A DNA stretch of 8,509 nucleotides, from NCBI RefSeq assembly GCF_938045775.1, contig NZ_CALIBH010000080.1, positions 1 to 8,509 on the forward strand, written 5' to 3'. Both the position numbers and the translations under genes were made by a program. Shown here piece after piece: positions 1 through 6,159 of the stretch. This DNA comes from an uncultured Campylobacter sp. Lineage in GTDB: Bacteria; Campylobacterota; Campylobacteria; Campylobacterales; Campylobacteraceae. Within the stretch, counting starts at the first letter, position 1, and each line of letters begins with the position of its first letter. Under the pieces are notes generated by a model. It did no database searches. It saw only the letters and a list, made by a program, of their open reading frames with translations, and was not told the DNA's origin.

Positions 1-737
1 TCAAACTCGGCGTGAGCTTAGACGTGATCGATGCTAGCGAGCTGTTTTTAAGCAGACTGAAAGGGGTGGTCGATCCCGAGCAAAAACGCAAAATCATCGG
101 CGCGACCTTCATTGAAGTTTTCAGCAAAGAAGCGGCAAAACACAAAAACGTAAAATTTCTAGCTCAAGGCACGCTCTATACCGACATCATCGAAAGCTCG
201 GTCGCAGGCTCGAGCAAAACGATCAAAAGCCATCACAATGTAGGCGGGCTGCCTAAGGATATGAAATTTGAACTGATCGAGCCTTTGCGCGAAATTTTTA
301 AGGACGAAGTGCGCCAGCTGGGACTCGAACTAGGTATTTCGCGCGAAGTCGTTTTCCGCCATCCATTCCCCGGCCCGGGCCTTGCGATCCGCATAATGGG
401 CGAGGTAAATACGCCAAGCCTCGAGCTACTGCGCAAAGCCGACGTGATCCTACGCGACGAGCTAAAATCAAGCGGCTGGTATAACAAAACGTGGCAGGCG
501 TTTTGCGTACTGCTAAACGTGCACTCCGTGGGCGTCATGGGCGATAACCGCACCTACGAAAACACCGTGTGTATACGCGTAGTGGACGCCAGCGATGGCA
601 TGACGGCTAGCTTTTCGCGCCTGCCGTATGATCTGCTAGAAAACGTCTCTCGCCGCATCATAAACGAAGTAGACGGCATCAACCGCGTAGTTTACGACAT
701 CTCGAGCAAACCGCCTGCAACGATAGAGTGGGAGTAA
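1..737 (+). CDS. guaA: GMP synthase (glutamine-hydrolysing), C-terminal part, 5'-truncated by window edge
   Basis: GuaA converts XMP to GMP with ATP and glutamine-derived ammonia, the last step of guanine nucleotide synthesis in the cytoplasm. The frame is open from the left edge (first full codon at base 3), so the GTG at base 12 is internal and not a start. The 245 visible codons cover the end of the ATP-pyrophosphatase domain and the whole C-terminal dimerisation domain. Family landmarks are KRKIIG, LAQGTLYTDIIES, IKSHHNVGGLP, HPFPGPGLAIRIMGE, NRTYENTVCIRVVDA and the classic ending KPPATIEWE. The glutaminase domain and the SGGVDS loop lie outside the window. The full protein is normally about 510 residues, so roughly half is present. 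Nothing looks broken. The stop TAA is separated by a single base from the next start, suggesting co-transcription with the oxidoreductase gene downstream. Confidence 0.98.
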   Translation, partial: KLGVSLDVIDASELFLSRLKGVVDPEQKRKIIGATFIEVFSKEAAKHKNVKFLAQGTLYTDIIESSVAGSSKTIKSHHNVGGLPKDMKFELIEPLREIFKDEVRQLGLELGISREVVFRHPFPGPGLAIRIMGEVNTPSLELLRKADVILRDELKSSGWYNKTWQAFCVLLNVHSVGVMGDNRTYENTVCIRVVDASDGMTASFSRLPYDLLENVSRRIINEVDGINRVVYDISSKPPATIEWE

Positions 738-738
738 G

Positions 739-1350
739 ATGAAACAAATCTGCATCATTTTAGCGCATCCTTACGAGAGAAGTCTAAATGCGGCTATTGC
801 AAACGCAGCGGCAGAAAAGCTGCAAAATAGCGGCTACGAGGTTAAATTTCACGATCTATATAAGGAGAAATTTAACCCAATCCTTAGCGGCGCTGAGCTC
901 GTGAGCGACGAAAGCGACGACGAGCTATTAAAAGCGCATCAAAAAGATATCGCAAACGCCCACGGCATCGTGATTGTACATCCAAATTGGTGGGGCGAGC
1001 CGCCCGCCATCCTTAAGGGCTGGATCGACCGCGTGCTAAGGCAGAGAGTAGCCTACGATTTTGCGCCAGGTGATAACGGTGGCGGGCTTCCGATAGGGCT
1101 TTTAAAGGCTGAAGCCGCCCTAGTTTTCAACACCTCCAACACCCCCGAGGCAAGAGAAAACGAGATATTCGGCGATCCGCTGGAAAGAATTTGGAAAAGC
1201 TGCATTTTTGATTTTTGCGGCGTGAAAACCTTTGAGCGGCTGATGTTTAGAGTGGTCGCGGATAGCGACGAAGCTGAGCGAAAGGTCTGGTTGGAGCAGG
1301 TAGCGCAGACGCTGGATAGGTACTTTCCGAAGCAGATTAATTTGCTTTAA
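739..1350 (+). CDS. NAD(P)H-dependent quinone/flavin oxidoreductase, flavodoxin_2 fold
   Basis: This 203-residue protein belongs to the NAD(P)H dehydrogenase (quinone) / YwrO / Kef-ancillary (KefF/KefG) group, soluble FMN or FAD enzymes that reduce quinones or related electrophiles by two electrons. Visible signs are the first beta strand and phosphate loop IILAHPYERSLN (residues 6-17), the family motif HPNWWGEPPAILKGWIDRV (81-99), the following FAPGDNGGGLP loop (108-118) and NTSNTPE (131-137). Length is normal and there is no signal peptide or membrane segment. The ATG lies one base after the guaA stop. GGAG at 731-734, inside the guaA end, is the likely ribosome site, so translation is probably coupled to guaA. 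No potassium channel gene is adjacent, so a Kef role is not supported. The true substrate cannot be read from sequence. Confidence 0.88.
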   Translation: MKQICIILAHPYERSLNAAIANAAAEKLQNSGYEVKFHDLYKEKFNPILSGAELVSDESDDELLKAHQKDIANAHGIVIVHPNWWGEPPAILKGWIDRVLRQRVAYDFAPGDNGGGLPIGLLKAEAALVFNTSNTPEARENEIFGDPLERIWKSCIFDFCGVKTFERLMFRVVADSDEAERKVWLEQVAQTLDRYFPKQINLL

Positions 1351-1386
1351 ATTTGAAAATTCGCTGCTCGCAAAATCCGAACGGCA

Positions 1387-1392
1387 TAGAAT
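1387..1392 (+). promoter_or_regulatory. Possible -10 element for the 66-aa membrane protein gene
   Basis: TAGAAT differs from TATAAT at one position and lies about 80 bases before the start codon at 1472, in a 121-base spacer. No convincing -35 box is visible, which is normal in Campylobacter sigma-70 promoters. This is a weak pattern match only; read-through from guaA is an alternative. Confidence 0.25.
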
Positions 1393-1471
1393 TTGACTGC
1401 CTATTTAAACAGATGCGCGCCGAATTCGCTCGCACATTTGGCGCAAAATCTATGAAATTTAGGAGGTAATC

Positions 1472-1672
1472 ATGCTTAGATTAATCGCTGCGATGGCGAT
1501 TTTAGCGGCTCTCATATACTTCGTCATAGGAGGCGGCGGCAAAAAGACGATCAAGGATTACAAAAATTTAAGCCGCGAGGAGCTGGAGACTTTATGCCTC
1601 GAAAAGAACGATAAAATCGCCTGCCAGCGTATCGCCGTGGACTATATCAAAGAAAATAAACCGAAAAAATGA
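1472..1672 (+). CDS. Small single-span membrane protein with a C-x8-C helical tail, function unknown
   Basis: This 66-residue protein has a very strong ribosome site: AGGAGG at 1461-1466, five bases before the ATG. Residues 2-19 form one hydrophobic span, followed by a GGGG hinge (20-23), then a lysine-rich charged region. Residues 34-60 should form two short helices (SREELETLCLEKNDKIACQ and following) with cysteines at 42 and 51. The pattern LCx7AC resembles a single Sel1-like unit of the cysteine-rich Hcp proteins of epsilonproteobacteria, where such a pair forms a disulfide. One unit alone is too little for assignment. Membrane orientation is uncertain: lysines follow the span, which argues for a cytoplasmic tail, whereas a disulfide would need a periplasmic tail. 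I do not recognise a named family. Reality of the gene is supported by the SD and a protein-like composition. Confidence 0.72.
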   Translation: MLRLIAAMAILAALIYFVIGGGGKKTIKDYKNLSREELETLCLEKNDKIACQRIAVDYIKENKPKK

Positions 1673-1819
1673 TCTAAATTTGCGAGGCTAATTTTGCGGT
1701 TTCGCTCAAACAGCGCGCGGTTAAATTTCTTTCTAGCCCGGTCCAAACGCTGCGCGGATAAATTTGCCCGCAAAGCACGGCTAAAATGCCGATTTGATCG
1801 GTACCGAGCGCCGCGCAAA

Positions 1820-1845
1820 TAGCGTAAATTTAAAAGCAATAATTC
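1820..1845 (+). repeat. Direct repeat copy 1 upstream of the propeller-like gene
   Basis: The first copy of a diverged 25-26 base direct repeat of general form TAGCGyAAATTtAAAAGCAATAAwTC. It shares the exact 13-mer TTAAAAGCAATAA (1830-1842) with copy 2 at 1885-1897. The copies are 55 bases apart, both within the 120 bases upstream of the start at 1939. Each contains an AATAA(A/T) that could serve as a -10 element, so this may be a duplicated promoter or operator. Confidence 0.55.
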
Positions 1846-1875
1846 AAGTATTAGCATGCGCGCCGATAAAACCGC

Positions 1876-1900
1876 TAGCGCAAATTAAAAGCAATAAATC
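1876..1900 (+). repeat. Direct repeat copy 2 upstream of the propeller-like gene
   Basis: The second copy of the repeat described at 1820-1845, with one base fewer in the AAATT(T) tract. It ends 38 bases before the ATG at 1939. If the AATAAA in this copy works as a -10, the transcript leader would be short and would include only the SD region. Confidence 0.55.
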
Positions 1901-1938
1901 GCGCTGTGTTCTTTGCGCGCAGATAGAAGGAGCGACGG

Positions 1939-3087
1939 ATGAAAATTTTATGGCAAAGTAGGCTTCAAAACAGACTTCGCGATATCGGCGAAAACATCCT
2001 AATTAAGGGAAATCGCGCATTTTACACAGGCGATAACGACGAGCAAAAGCAGATGAAGCTTAGAAAATTTTCGCTCGCAAGCGGCGAGCAGCTAGCCGGC
2101 GCGCCTTTCCGCGATTTTACCCGTGCCGCGACCTTTGACGATGACGGCCGCACGCTCGTAGTTTTGGGCTTTATAGACACGATTTATAAATTTAACGCCG
2201 CGGATCTCGCGCTCATCTCAAAGCATAAGAAGGGCGTGCTAAAATACGGCAATTTTATCGCGCTAAGTAGCAAGGACAGCGATAAAAAGGCTATCACGGC
2301 GACCGACGACACGCTTTTTATTTACGATTTTGTGTCGCAGACGAGCACGCGAAAGCGATTAAAGGGCTGTGCGGCGATTTTTAAGCAGGATGAGTTAAAT
2401 TTCTTGATTTTTACGCGCTCGGGTCAAATTTACCGCCTAAATTTGAGCGGTTGCGAGCTTAAAATCATCGCTAAAACTTGCCCTATGACGCAGGTGCAGC
2501 GCGTGGGCGGCGGATATTGCATTCGCGTGGGCGAAGCGGGCGAAAACGGCGAAATAGAGGGTGCTAATGAGCTTATTTTTACGGACGCAAATTTTAACGT
2601 TAAATTCCGCGTGAAGCTGGACTTTGATTTCGATAAATTCGAGCTTGCGGCAGATGGACTGGACGGCTGGCGCGGGCACTTTATAAACGAGCCGAATGAG
2701 CTGAGGGTTCTTGATATTGTGCGTGGCGAGGCGGGCGGCTCCGGCGAATTTACACAGGTCGAGGCGAGTAAATCCAGATGCGAAGCGATGGATAAATTTA
2801 AACAAAATGAGCCCGCCCGATATCTCGCGACAAAGCCTGTTTTGGCGCATAAATTTAAACAAAAGGGCGCGAGAATTTTAGGCGTCATTACGGCTGCTTC
2901 TTGCCGGGCTGCGAGCGCAAAATACGAAGCGGAGCAAAAGGGCGCATTTGTCGAGCAAATTTTAGCGCCCGAAGGCAGCGTCGAAAAAGAAGAGCATACG
3001 CAACCGCATACCCGCACATGCCGAGTGCTGGTAGATAACGCCTACGACGAGGATATGGAGCAAATTTTAACCTGCTATGAGATCTAA
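1939..3087 (+). CDS. Uncharacterised cytoplasmic protein with beta-propeller-like repeats
   Basis: A 382-residue protein with no signal peptide or membrane span. The start is supported by AGAAGGAG at 1925-1932, six bases before ATG. I do not recognise a named family. Residues from about 60 to 235 contain successive blade-like units that alternate hydrophobic beta strands with polar turns and an aromatic strand: RTLVVLGFIDTIYKF (71-85), KAITATDDTLFIYDF (117-131), LNFLIFTRSGQIYRL (153-167) and ELIFTDANFNVKFRV (211-225). This looks like WD40/PQQ-like propeller architecture with poor sequence conservation. The C-terminal 100 residues are more charged and contain an in-frame repeat, DKFKQN/HKFKQK. 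The gene stands alone between two spacers with a repeated element upstream. Propeller proteins are usually scaffolds or sensors; a specific role cannot be given. Gene reality is likely; function is unknown. Confidence 0.75.
   Translation: MKILWQSRLQNRLRDIGENILIKGNRAFYTGDNDEQKQMKLRKFSLASGEQLAGAPFRDFTRAATFDDDGRTLVVLGFIDTIYKFNAADLALISKHKKGVLKYGNFIALSSKDSDKKAITATDDTLFIYDFVSQTSTRKRLKGCAAIFKQDELNFLIFTRSGQIYRLNLSGCELKIIAKTCPMTQVQRVGGGYCIRVGEAGENGEIEGANELIFTDANFNVKFRVKLDFDFDKFELAADGLDGWRGHFINEPNELRVLDIVRGEAGGSGEFTQVEASKSRCEAMDKFKQNEPARYLATKPVLAHKFKQKGARILGVITAASCRAASAKYEAEQKGAFVEQILAPEGSVEKEEHTQPHTRTCRVLVDNAYDEDMEQILTCYEI
2792..2864 (+). repeat. 16-bp in-frame direct repeat within the propeller-like gene
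   Basis: ATAAATTTAAACAAAA occurs at 2792-2807 and exactly again at 2849-2864, a 57-base (19-codon) period, giving KFKQ twice in the protein. It is built on the AAATTTAAA word that is common throughout the window, so it may be chance or a small local duplication. Confidence 0.5.
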
Positions 3088-3502
3088 GCCATAGTCCAAG
3101 CACACCCATATTCCTGATTTAAAATTTGCAGCTATGATTTAACGCCTTTAATTAAAGCAGGTTTGCTAAAAATTTTATATAGAATTCTATCAAGACGCGG
3201 AAATACCCGTTTAAAAATTCTACAACATGAAGGCGAGACCATTGCAAAAAATCGCGACTAGCGATAAGTACGGCGCGACGGCAAGGACAAATCTTAACGC
3301 CTTGGCTATGAGTAAATTTAAAGCGCAATCTCAAAGAGATACGCGCAAAATTTGATCCCTAGCAGCGGGCTAAATTTCATGACTCGCGCGCCCGCACCCT
3401 ATCAAATTTAAAATTTCAAATCCGCGGCGAAATTCCGTGATATGACGGCAAAGCGTCGCGGGCCGGCGATTTGTACGGCGCGACCGCGCCCTTTCGCCGC
3501 TA
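3088..3502. other. Convergent intergenic spacer without a supportable gene
   Basis: This 415-base stretch lies between the ends of the propeller-like gene (plus) and the ybdD-like gene (minus). It contains two perfect 12-bp palindromes, CTTTAATTAAAG (3146-3157) and ATAGAATTCTAT (3179-3190). A 12-mer, GTACGGCGCGAC, occurs twice (3268-3279 and 3473-3484). There is a GC-rich dyad next to the ybdD-like stop. A 42-codon plus-strand frame at 3227-3355 has no ribosome site. No tRNA, CRISPR, insertion sequence or clear intrinsic terminator with a T tract was seen. It may be decayed sequence, but no parent gene is recognisable. Confidence 0.5.
3464..3499 (-). terminator. GC-rich dyad after the ybdD-like gene, possible terminator without T tail
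   Basis: Outer arms CGGCGA (3464-3469) and TCGCCG (3494-3499) enclose an inner stem GGCGC (3477-3481) / GCGCC (3486-3490) with a 4-base loop. The dyad begins four bases past the minus-strand stop at 3503. It could end the cstA transcript, but the sequence beyond it on the minus strand has no run of T, so it is not a canonical intrinsic terminator. Confidence 0.3.
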
Positions 3503-3718
3503 TCAGCACTTGACGTTTTTTGCCTTGCTATCTTGCATCGCGCGGAAAAATTCTGCCCTACTTAGCGGGGTTTCGTCTGGATGAGCACTTCTGAAATGGC
3601 GCAGATAGCCCTCGTAATCGCCGAGCCCGATGAGCGGCGCAAGTGCGGCATCCGCGCGCGCCAAAAACCTCGCCACTGCCTTCGGGGCTGCGAGCGGATT
3701 AAATTTAAACTTTTTCAT
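3503..3718 (-). CDS. YbdD/YjiX family small protein, CstA partner (Sel_put/DUF466)
   Basis: A 71-residue protein matching the small family encoded directly after cstA/btsT genes in many bacteria (E. coli YbdD and YjiX). Diagnostic features are DYEGYLRHFRSAHPDETPLS (residues 34-53) followed by RAEFFRAMQ (54-62) and a terminal cysteine; E. coli relatives also end in cysteine. It has no membrane segment and is probably a cytoplasmic accessory factor of the transporter. From the E. coli systems, the partner is thought to be needed for transport activity; that is family knowledge, not visible here. The start lies inside the end of cstA, overlapping it by 14 bases (3705-3718). AGGGG at 3728-3724 (minus strand) sits five bases before the ATG. 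Length is typical, and translation is very likely coupled to cstA. Confidence 0.9.
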   Translation of the reverse strand: MKKFKFNPLAAPKAVARFLARADAALAPLIGLGDYEGYLRHFRSAHPDETPLSRAEFFRAMQDSKAKNVKC

Positions 3719-5786
3719 AAACGCCCCTGTCCACGTACTCGCTTTCTGCTAGCTTGAAATATCCCTCGCTCGCGCCGCCCTTTGAAATTTTAAGACACAT
3801 TCGGATCGTTTGGACGATGACTATGATCGTAACGACGACGAAAAGAGCACATAGTACGGCGTCGATGACGTTGTTTCTGATGATAGCCTGCGCCTTTTCG
3901 ATCGCCGCAGGATCGCTTAGGCCGGCAAGCTTGGCGGCGGTATTTTGCGCGATAGCCACGTGGCTTACCGCGTCGTGTACGCGCTCTCCGTTAGCCGGCA
4001 TCAGCTTCAAGATCGCCGCATAAAGCGTGGTTATAAGCACCCAAATCGCAGGAGCGATCGTGACGAAGGCGTATTTTTGCTTACCCATTTTAAAAAGCAC
4101 CACCGTCGCAAGCAGCAGCGCGATGCCCGCGAGCATCTGATTGGACGCGCCGAAAAGCGGCCACAGCGTGTAAATTCCGCCCATAGGATCGGTAACGCCG
4201 CTGTAGAGCAGATAGCCCCAGCCCGCCACGCAGATCAGCGTCGCAATGATGCCGTAGAGGAAATTTTTGGTATCGGAAAACGGCTTATAGACGTTGCCTA
4301 AAATTTCTTGCACCATAAAGCGCCCCGTGCGCGTGCCCGCATCGACCGCGGTCAGAATAAACAGCGCCTCAAACAAGATCGCGAAATGGTACCAAAACGC
4401 CATCAGCTCCTTGCCGCCGATGATCTGATGCAGCAGCATCGTTAGTCCCATCGCAAAGGTAGGAGCGCCGCCCGTGCGGCTCATCATCGTGGTTTCGCCG
4501 ACGTTTGAAGCCAAGGCGCCGATCTGCTCGGGCGTAATGCTAAATCCGATAGAGTTTATATACGCCGCGGCGCTTACCGCGTCTTTGCCGAGTACCGCAG
4601 CTGGCGAGTTGATAGCGAAGTATTCGCCCGGGCTTAGGATGCACGCCGCTACGAGCGCCATTACGCCCACGAGACTCTCCATAAGCATCGAGCCATAGCC
4701 GATGAAAAGAGCATGGGTTTCGCGCTCGAGCATCTTCGGCGTCGTGCCGCTGGAGATCAGCGCATGAAAGCCCGAGATCGCGCCGCATGCGATAGTGATA
4801 AACAAAAACGGAAATATCGGGCCTGCAAAAACGGGACCCATGCCGTCGATAAATTTCGTCGTAGCGGGCATTTTAAGCTCGGGCGCGACAAAGATTATCG
4901 CGACCGCCATGCCGATGATGACGCCGAGCTTAAGGAAGGTGCTTAGATAATCGCGCGGCGCGAGCAGCAGCCACACTGGCAAAATCGCCGCGATAAAGCC
5001 GTAGCCGATCGTAAGAAGCGCAAGCGTCTCGCCCTTTAGCGAAAAAACGTCGTGCCAGTACGGATCGATCGAGACGTAATGCCCACCCCAAAGCGCAAGC
5101 ATCAGCAAAACAAAGCCGATGATCGATGCCTCGCTGACCTTGCCCGGGCGCAAGAACCTCATGTAAATTCCCATAAATATGGCGATCGGTATCGTCATCG
5201 CGATCGTAAAAAGCCCCCACGGCGAGTTTGCAAGCGCCTTTACGACGACCATCGCCAAAATCGCCACGATGATCAGCATGATGAAAAAAATCCCGATCAT
5301 CGCGATGCCGCCCGTGAGCTTACCCATCTCCTCTTTGATCATCTCGCCGAGGCTCTTGCCGCCGCGTCGCGTAGATAGCACGAGCACGATGAAATCATGC
5401 ACCGCGCCTGCGAGCACGACGCCTACCAAAAGCCAAATAGTGCCGGGCAGATAACCCATCTGTGCGGCCACTACGGGACCTACGAGCGGTCCGGCGCCTG
5501 CGATAGCGGCAAAATGGTGCCCGAAAAGGACGTATTTGTTTGTAGGGACGTAATCTCGTCCGTCGTTTCGGATCACCGCAGGAGTTGCGCGGCGATCGTT
5601 CAGCTCAAAGACGCGATACGCGATAAAGCGCCCGTAGAAGGTGTATCCGATCAGATAGATGCACGCGCTGGCTACTACGAGCCAGACGGCGCTGATGCTC
5701 TCGCCCTTATTTAGCGCAAGTACGCCGAAACACCACGCCCCTATGACGGCGACCGCCGCCCAAAGGATCTTTTGCCAAAATTTCAT
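3705..5786 (-). CDS. cstA: CstA family transporter (peptide/pyruvate uptake, carbon starvation protein)
   Basis: An integral inner-membrane transporter of 693 residues, close to the 701 of E. coli CstA. The family includes E. coli CstA and BtsT, linked to pyruvate and peptide uptake, and C. jejuni CstA, linked to peptide use. Conserved blocks are PTNKYVLFGHHFAAIAGAGP (about residues 81-100), then VGPVVAAQMGYLPGT and GAVHDFIV. The many hydrophobic helices, about sixteen or more, include ACGAISGFHALISSGTTPKM and GGIYTLWPLFGASNQMLAG. The last 25 residues are a hydrophilic tail. I place the start at the ATG 5786, because AAGGAG (5797-5792, minus strand) is five bases before it. The in-frame GTG at 5792 overlaps that SD and would only add two residues. 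The gene is followed by its ybdD-like partner and preceded by a structured leader. No frameshift or missing block is evident. Confidence 0.96.
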   Translation of the reverse strand: MKFWQKILWAAVAVIGAWCFGVLALNKGESISAVWLVVASACIYLIGYTFYGRFIAYRVFELNDRRATPAVIRNDGRDYVPTNKYVLFGHHFAAIAGAGPLVGPVVAAQMGYLPGTIWLLVGVVLAGAVHDFIVLVLSTRRGGKSLGEMIKEEMGKLTGGIAMIGIFFIMLIIVAILAMVVVKALANSPWGLFTIAMTIPIAIFMGIYMRFLRPGKVSEASIIGFVLLMLALWGGHYVSIDPYWHDVFSLKGETLALLTIGYGFIAAILPVWLLLAPRDYLSTFLKLGVIIGMAVAIIFVAPELKMPATTKFIDGMGPVFAGPIFPFLFITIACGAISGFHALISSGTTPKMLERETHALFIGYGSMLMESLVGVMALVAACILSPGEYFAINSPAAVLGKDAVSAAAYINSIGFSITPEQIGALASNVGETTMMSRTGGAPTFAMGLTMLLHQIIGGKELMAFWYHFAILFEALFILTAVDAGTRTGRFMVQEILGNVYKPFSDTKNFLYGIIATLICVAGWGYLLYSGVTDPMGGIYTLWPLFGASNQMLAGIALLLATVVLFKMGKQKYAFVTIAPAIWVLITTLYAAILKLMPANGERVHDAVSHVAIAQNTAAKLAGLSDPAAIEKAQAIIRNNVIDAVLCALFVVVTIIVIVQTIRMCLKISKGGASEGYFKLAESEYVDRGVYEKV

Positions 5787-5806
5787 GCTCACTCCTTAAA
5801 GCTTAG

Positions 5807-5868
5807 CGAGCGGCTTTGGCGCAGTTTGACGTTTAATAAAACGGCTTGCGCCTTTAAAGCGGGGCTCG
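5807..5868 (-). promoter_or_regulatory. Nested stem-loop in the cstA 5' leader
   Basis: Read on the minus strand, three concentric complementary pairs occur just before the cstA SD (5797-5792). The outer pair is CGAGC/GCTCG (5868-5864 with 5811-5807), the middle GGCGCA/TGCGCC (5852-5847 with 5823-5818), and the inner CGTTT/AAACG (5843-5839 with 5834-5830) closing a 4-base loop. A separate TTAAAG (5857-5852) could instead pair with CTTTAA at the SD edge (5801-5796). The arrangement suggests leader-mediated translational control. E. coli cstA is a known CsrA target, and the AAGGA of the SD resembles a CsrA core site. The regulatory role is inference. Confidence 0.4.
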
Positions 5869-5888
5869 TTAAATAAAATTTAGTGCGT

Positions 5889-5896
5889 ATTTTATC
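5889..5896 (-). promoter_or_regulatory. Candidate -10 element of the cstA promoter
   Basis: The minus strand reads GATAAAAT here; its TAAAAT has one mismatch to TATAAT. It would start transcription near 5882, about 95 bases before the cstA ATG and just upstream of the nested stem-loop. TATAAA at 5908-5903 on the same strand is an alternative. No clear -35 box is visible. Confidence 0.35.
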
Positions 5897-5961
5897 GGCG
5901 TTTTTATAATTTAAAGCTGAATCGCGAAATTAAAAAGAGCTCTTTCGACGTTTAAATTTAA

Positions 5962-5995
5962 CGCCTAAATTTTGAATTTCAAATTTAAATAGGCG
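5962..5995. repeat. Interrupted inverted repeat between the divergent promoters
   Basis: Perfect 5-base outer arms CGCCT (5962-5966) and AGGCG (5991-5995) flank an AT-rich core. In the core, AAATTT (5967-5972) can pair with AAATTT (5981-5986), leaving a 4-base bulge. It sits midway between the cstA promoter region and the ABC operon promoter. It could be a protein-binding site, a bidirectional barrier, or chance in AAATTT-rich DNA; no T tail follows on the plus strand. Confidence 0.4.
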
Positions 5996-6094
5996 GCTTG
6001 GAGACGCGCGAAATTTTAATATTTAATCGACCTAAATTTAACCTCGCAGCTTTTAGCCATTACGGAATTTATCGCGGTTTAAGAAATCAAGCGA

Positions 6095-6118
6095 TAAAAT
6101 CTTATGATAACGATTTTA
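6095..6118 (+). promoter_or_regulatory. Fur-like dyad overlapping the ABC operon promoter
   Basis: TAAAATC (6095-6101) and GATTTTA (6112-6118) form a perfect 7-base inverted repeat around a 10-base centre that contains ATGATAA, a core word of the 19-base Fur box. By my alignment about 12 of 19 positions agree with the E. coli Fur consensus. TATGAT at 6103-6108, inside the dyad, is a good -10 hexamer, so a bound repressor would block RNA polymerase. Transcription would start near 6115, leaving a leader of about 45 bases before the ATG at 6160. Iron/Fur control fits a metal-chelate importer but is inferred. Confidence 0.42.
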
Positions 6119-6159
6119 ATTTCTTAATAAAAATCGCGAATACTTTTAGGAGGAAATTT

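Noticed and set aside
233..553. 106-aa minus-strand open frame opposite guaA
   Set aside because: Fully antisense to a certain, conserved gene; composition is typical of a shadow frame.
1430..1460. Possible sigma-54 promoter (TTGGC near 1439) before the 66-aa gene
   Set aside because: The GC element expected at fixed spacing after GG is missing.
1642..1857. 71-aa minus-strand open frame over the end of the 66-aa gene and its spacer
   Set aside because: Arg/Leu-rich shadow composition and overlap with a better-supported gene.
2430..3017. 195-aa minus-strand open frame opposite the propeller-like gene
   Set aside because: Cys/Ser/Pro-rich antisense-like composition with no family pattern; the plus-strand gene has a good SD and protein-like strand pattern.
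3152..3334. 60-aa minus-strand open frame in the same spacer
   Set aside because: No convincing start signal or protein features; overlaps palindromic AT-rich DNA.
3227..3355. 42-codon plus-strand frame in the convergent spacer, with an upstream TATA-like tract near 3176
   Set aside because: No ribosome site before the ATG and no recognisable domain; too short to support from sequence alone.
3754..5714. Several 70-120 aa frames on the plus and minus strands within cstA
   Set aside because: All lie inside the conserved cstA reading frame and have His/Arg-rich or shadow-like compositions.
5998..6159. Extension of the 62-aa ORF to a 116-aa frame from TTG 5998
   Set aside because: AGGCGG lies only one base before the TTG, the extension crosses the likely promoter and Fur-like dyad, and a perfectly spaced AGGAGG marks ATG 6160.
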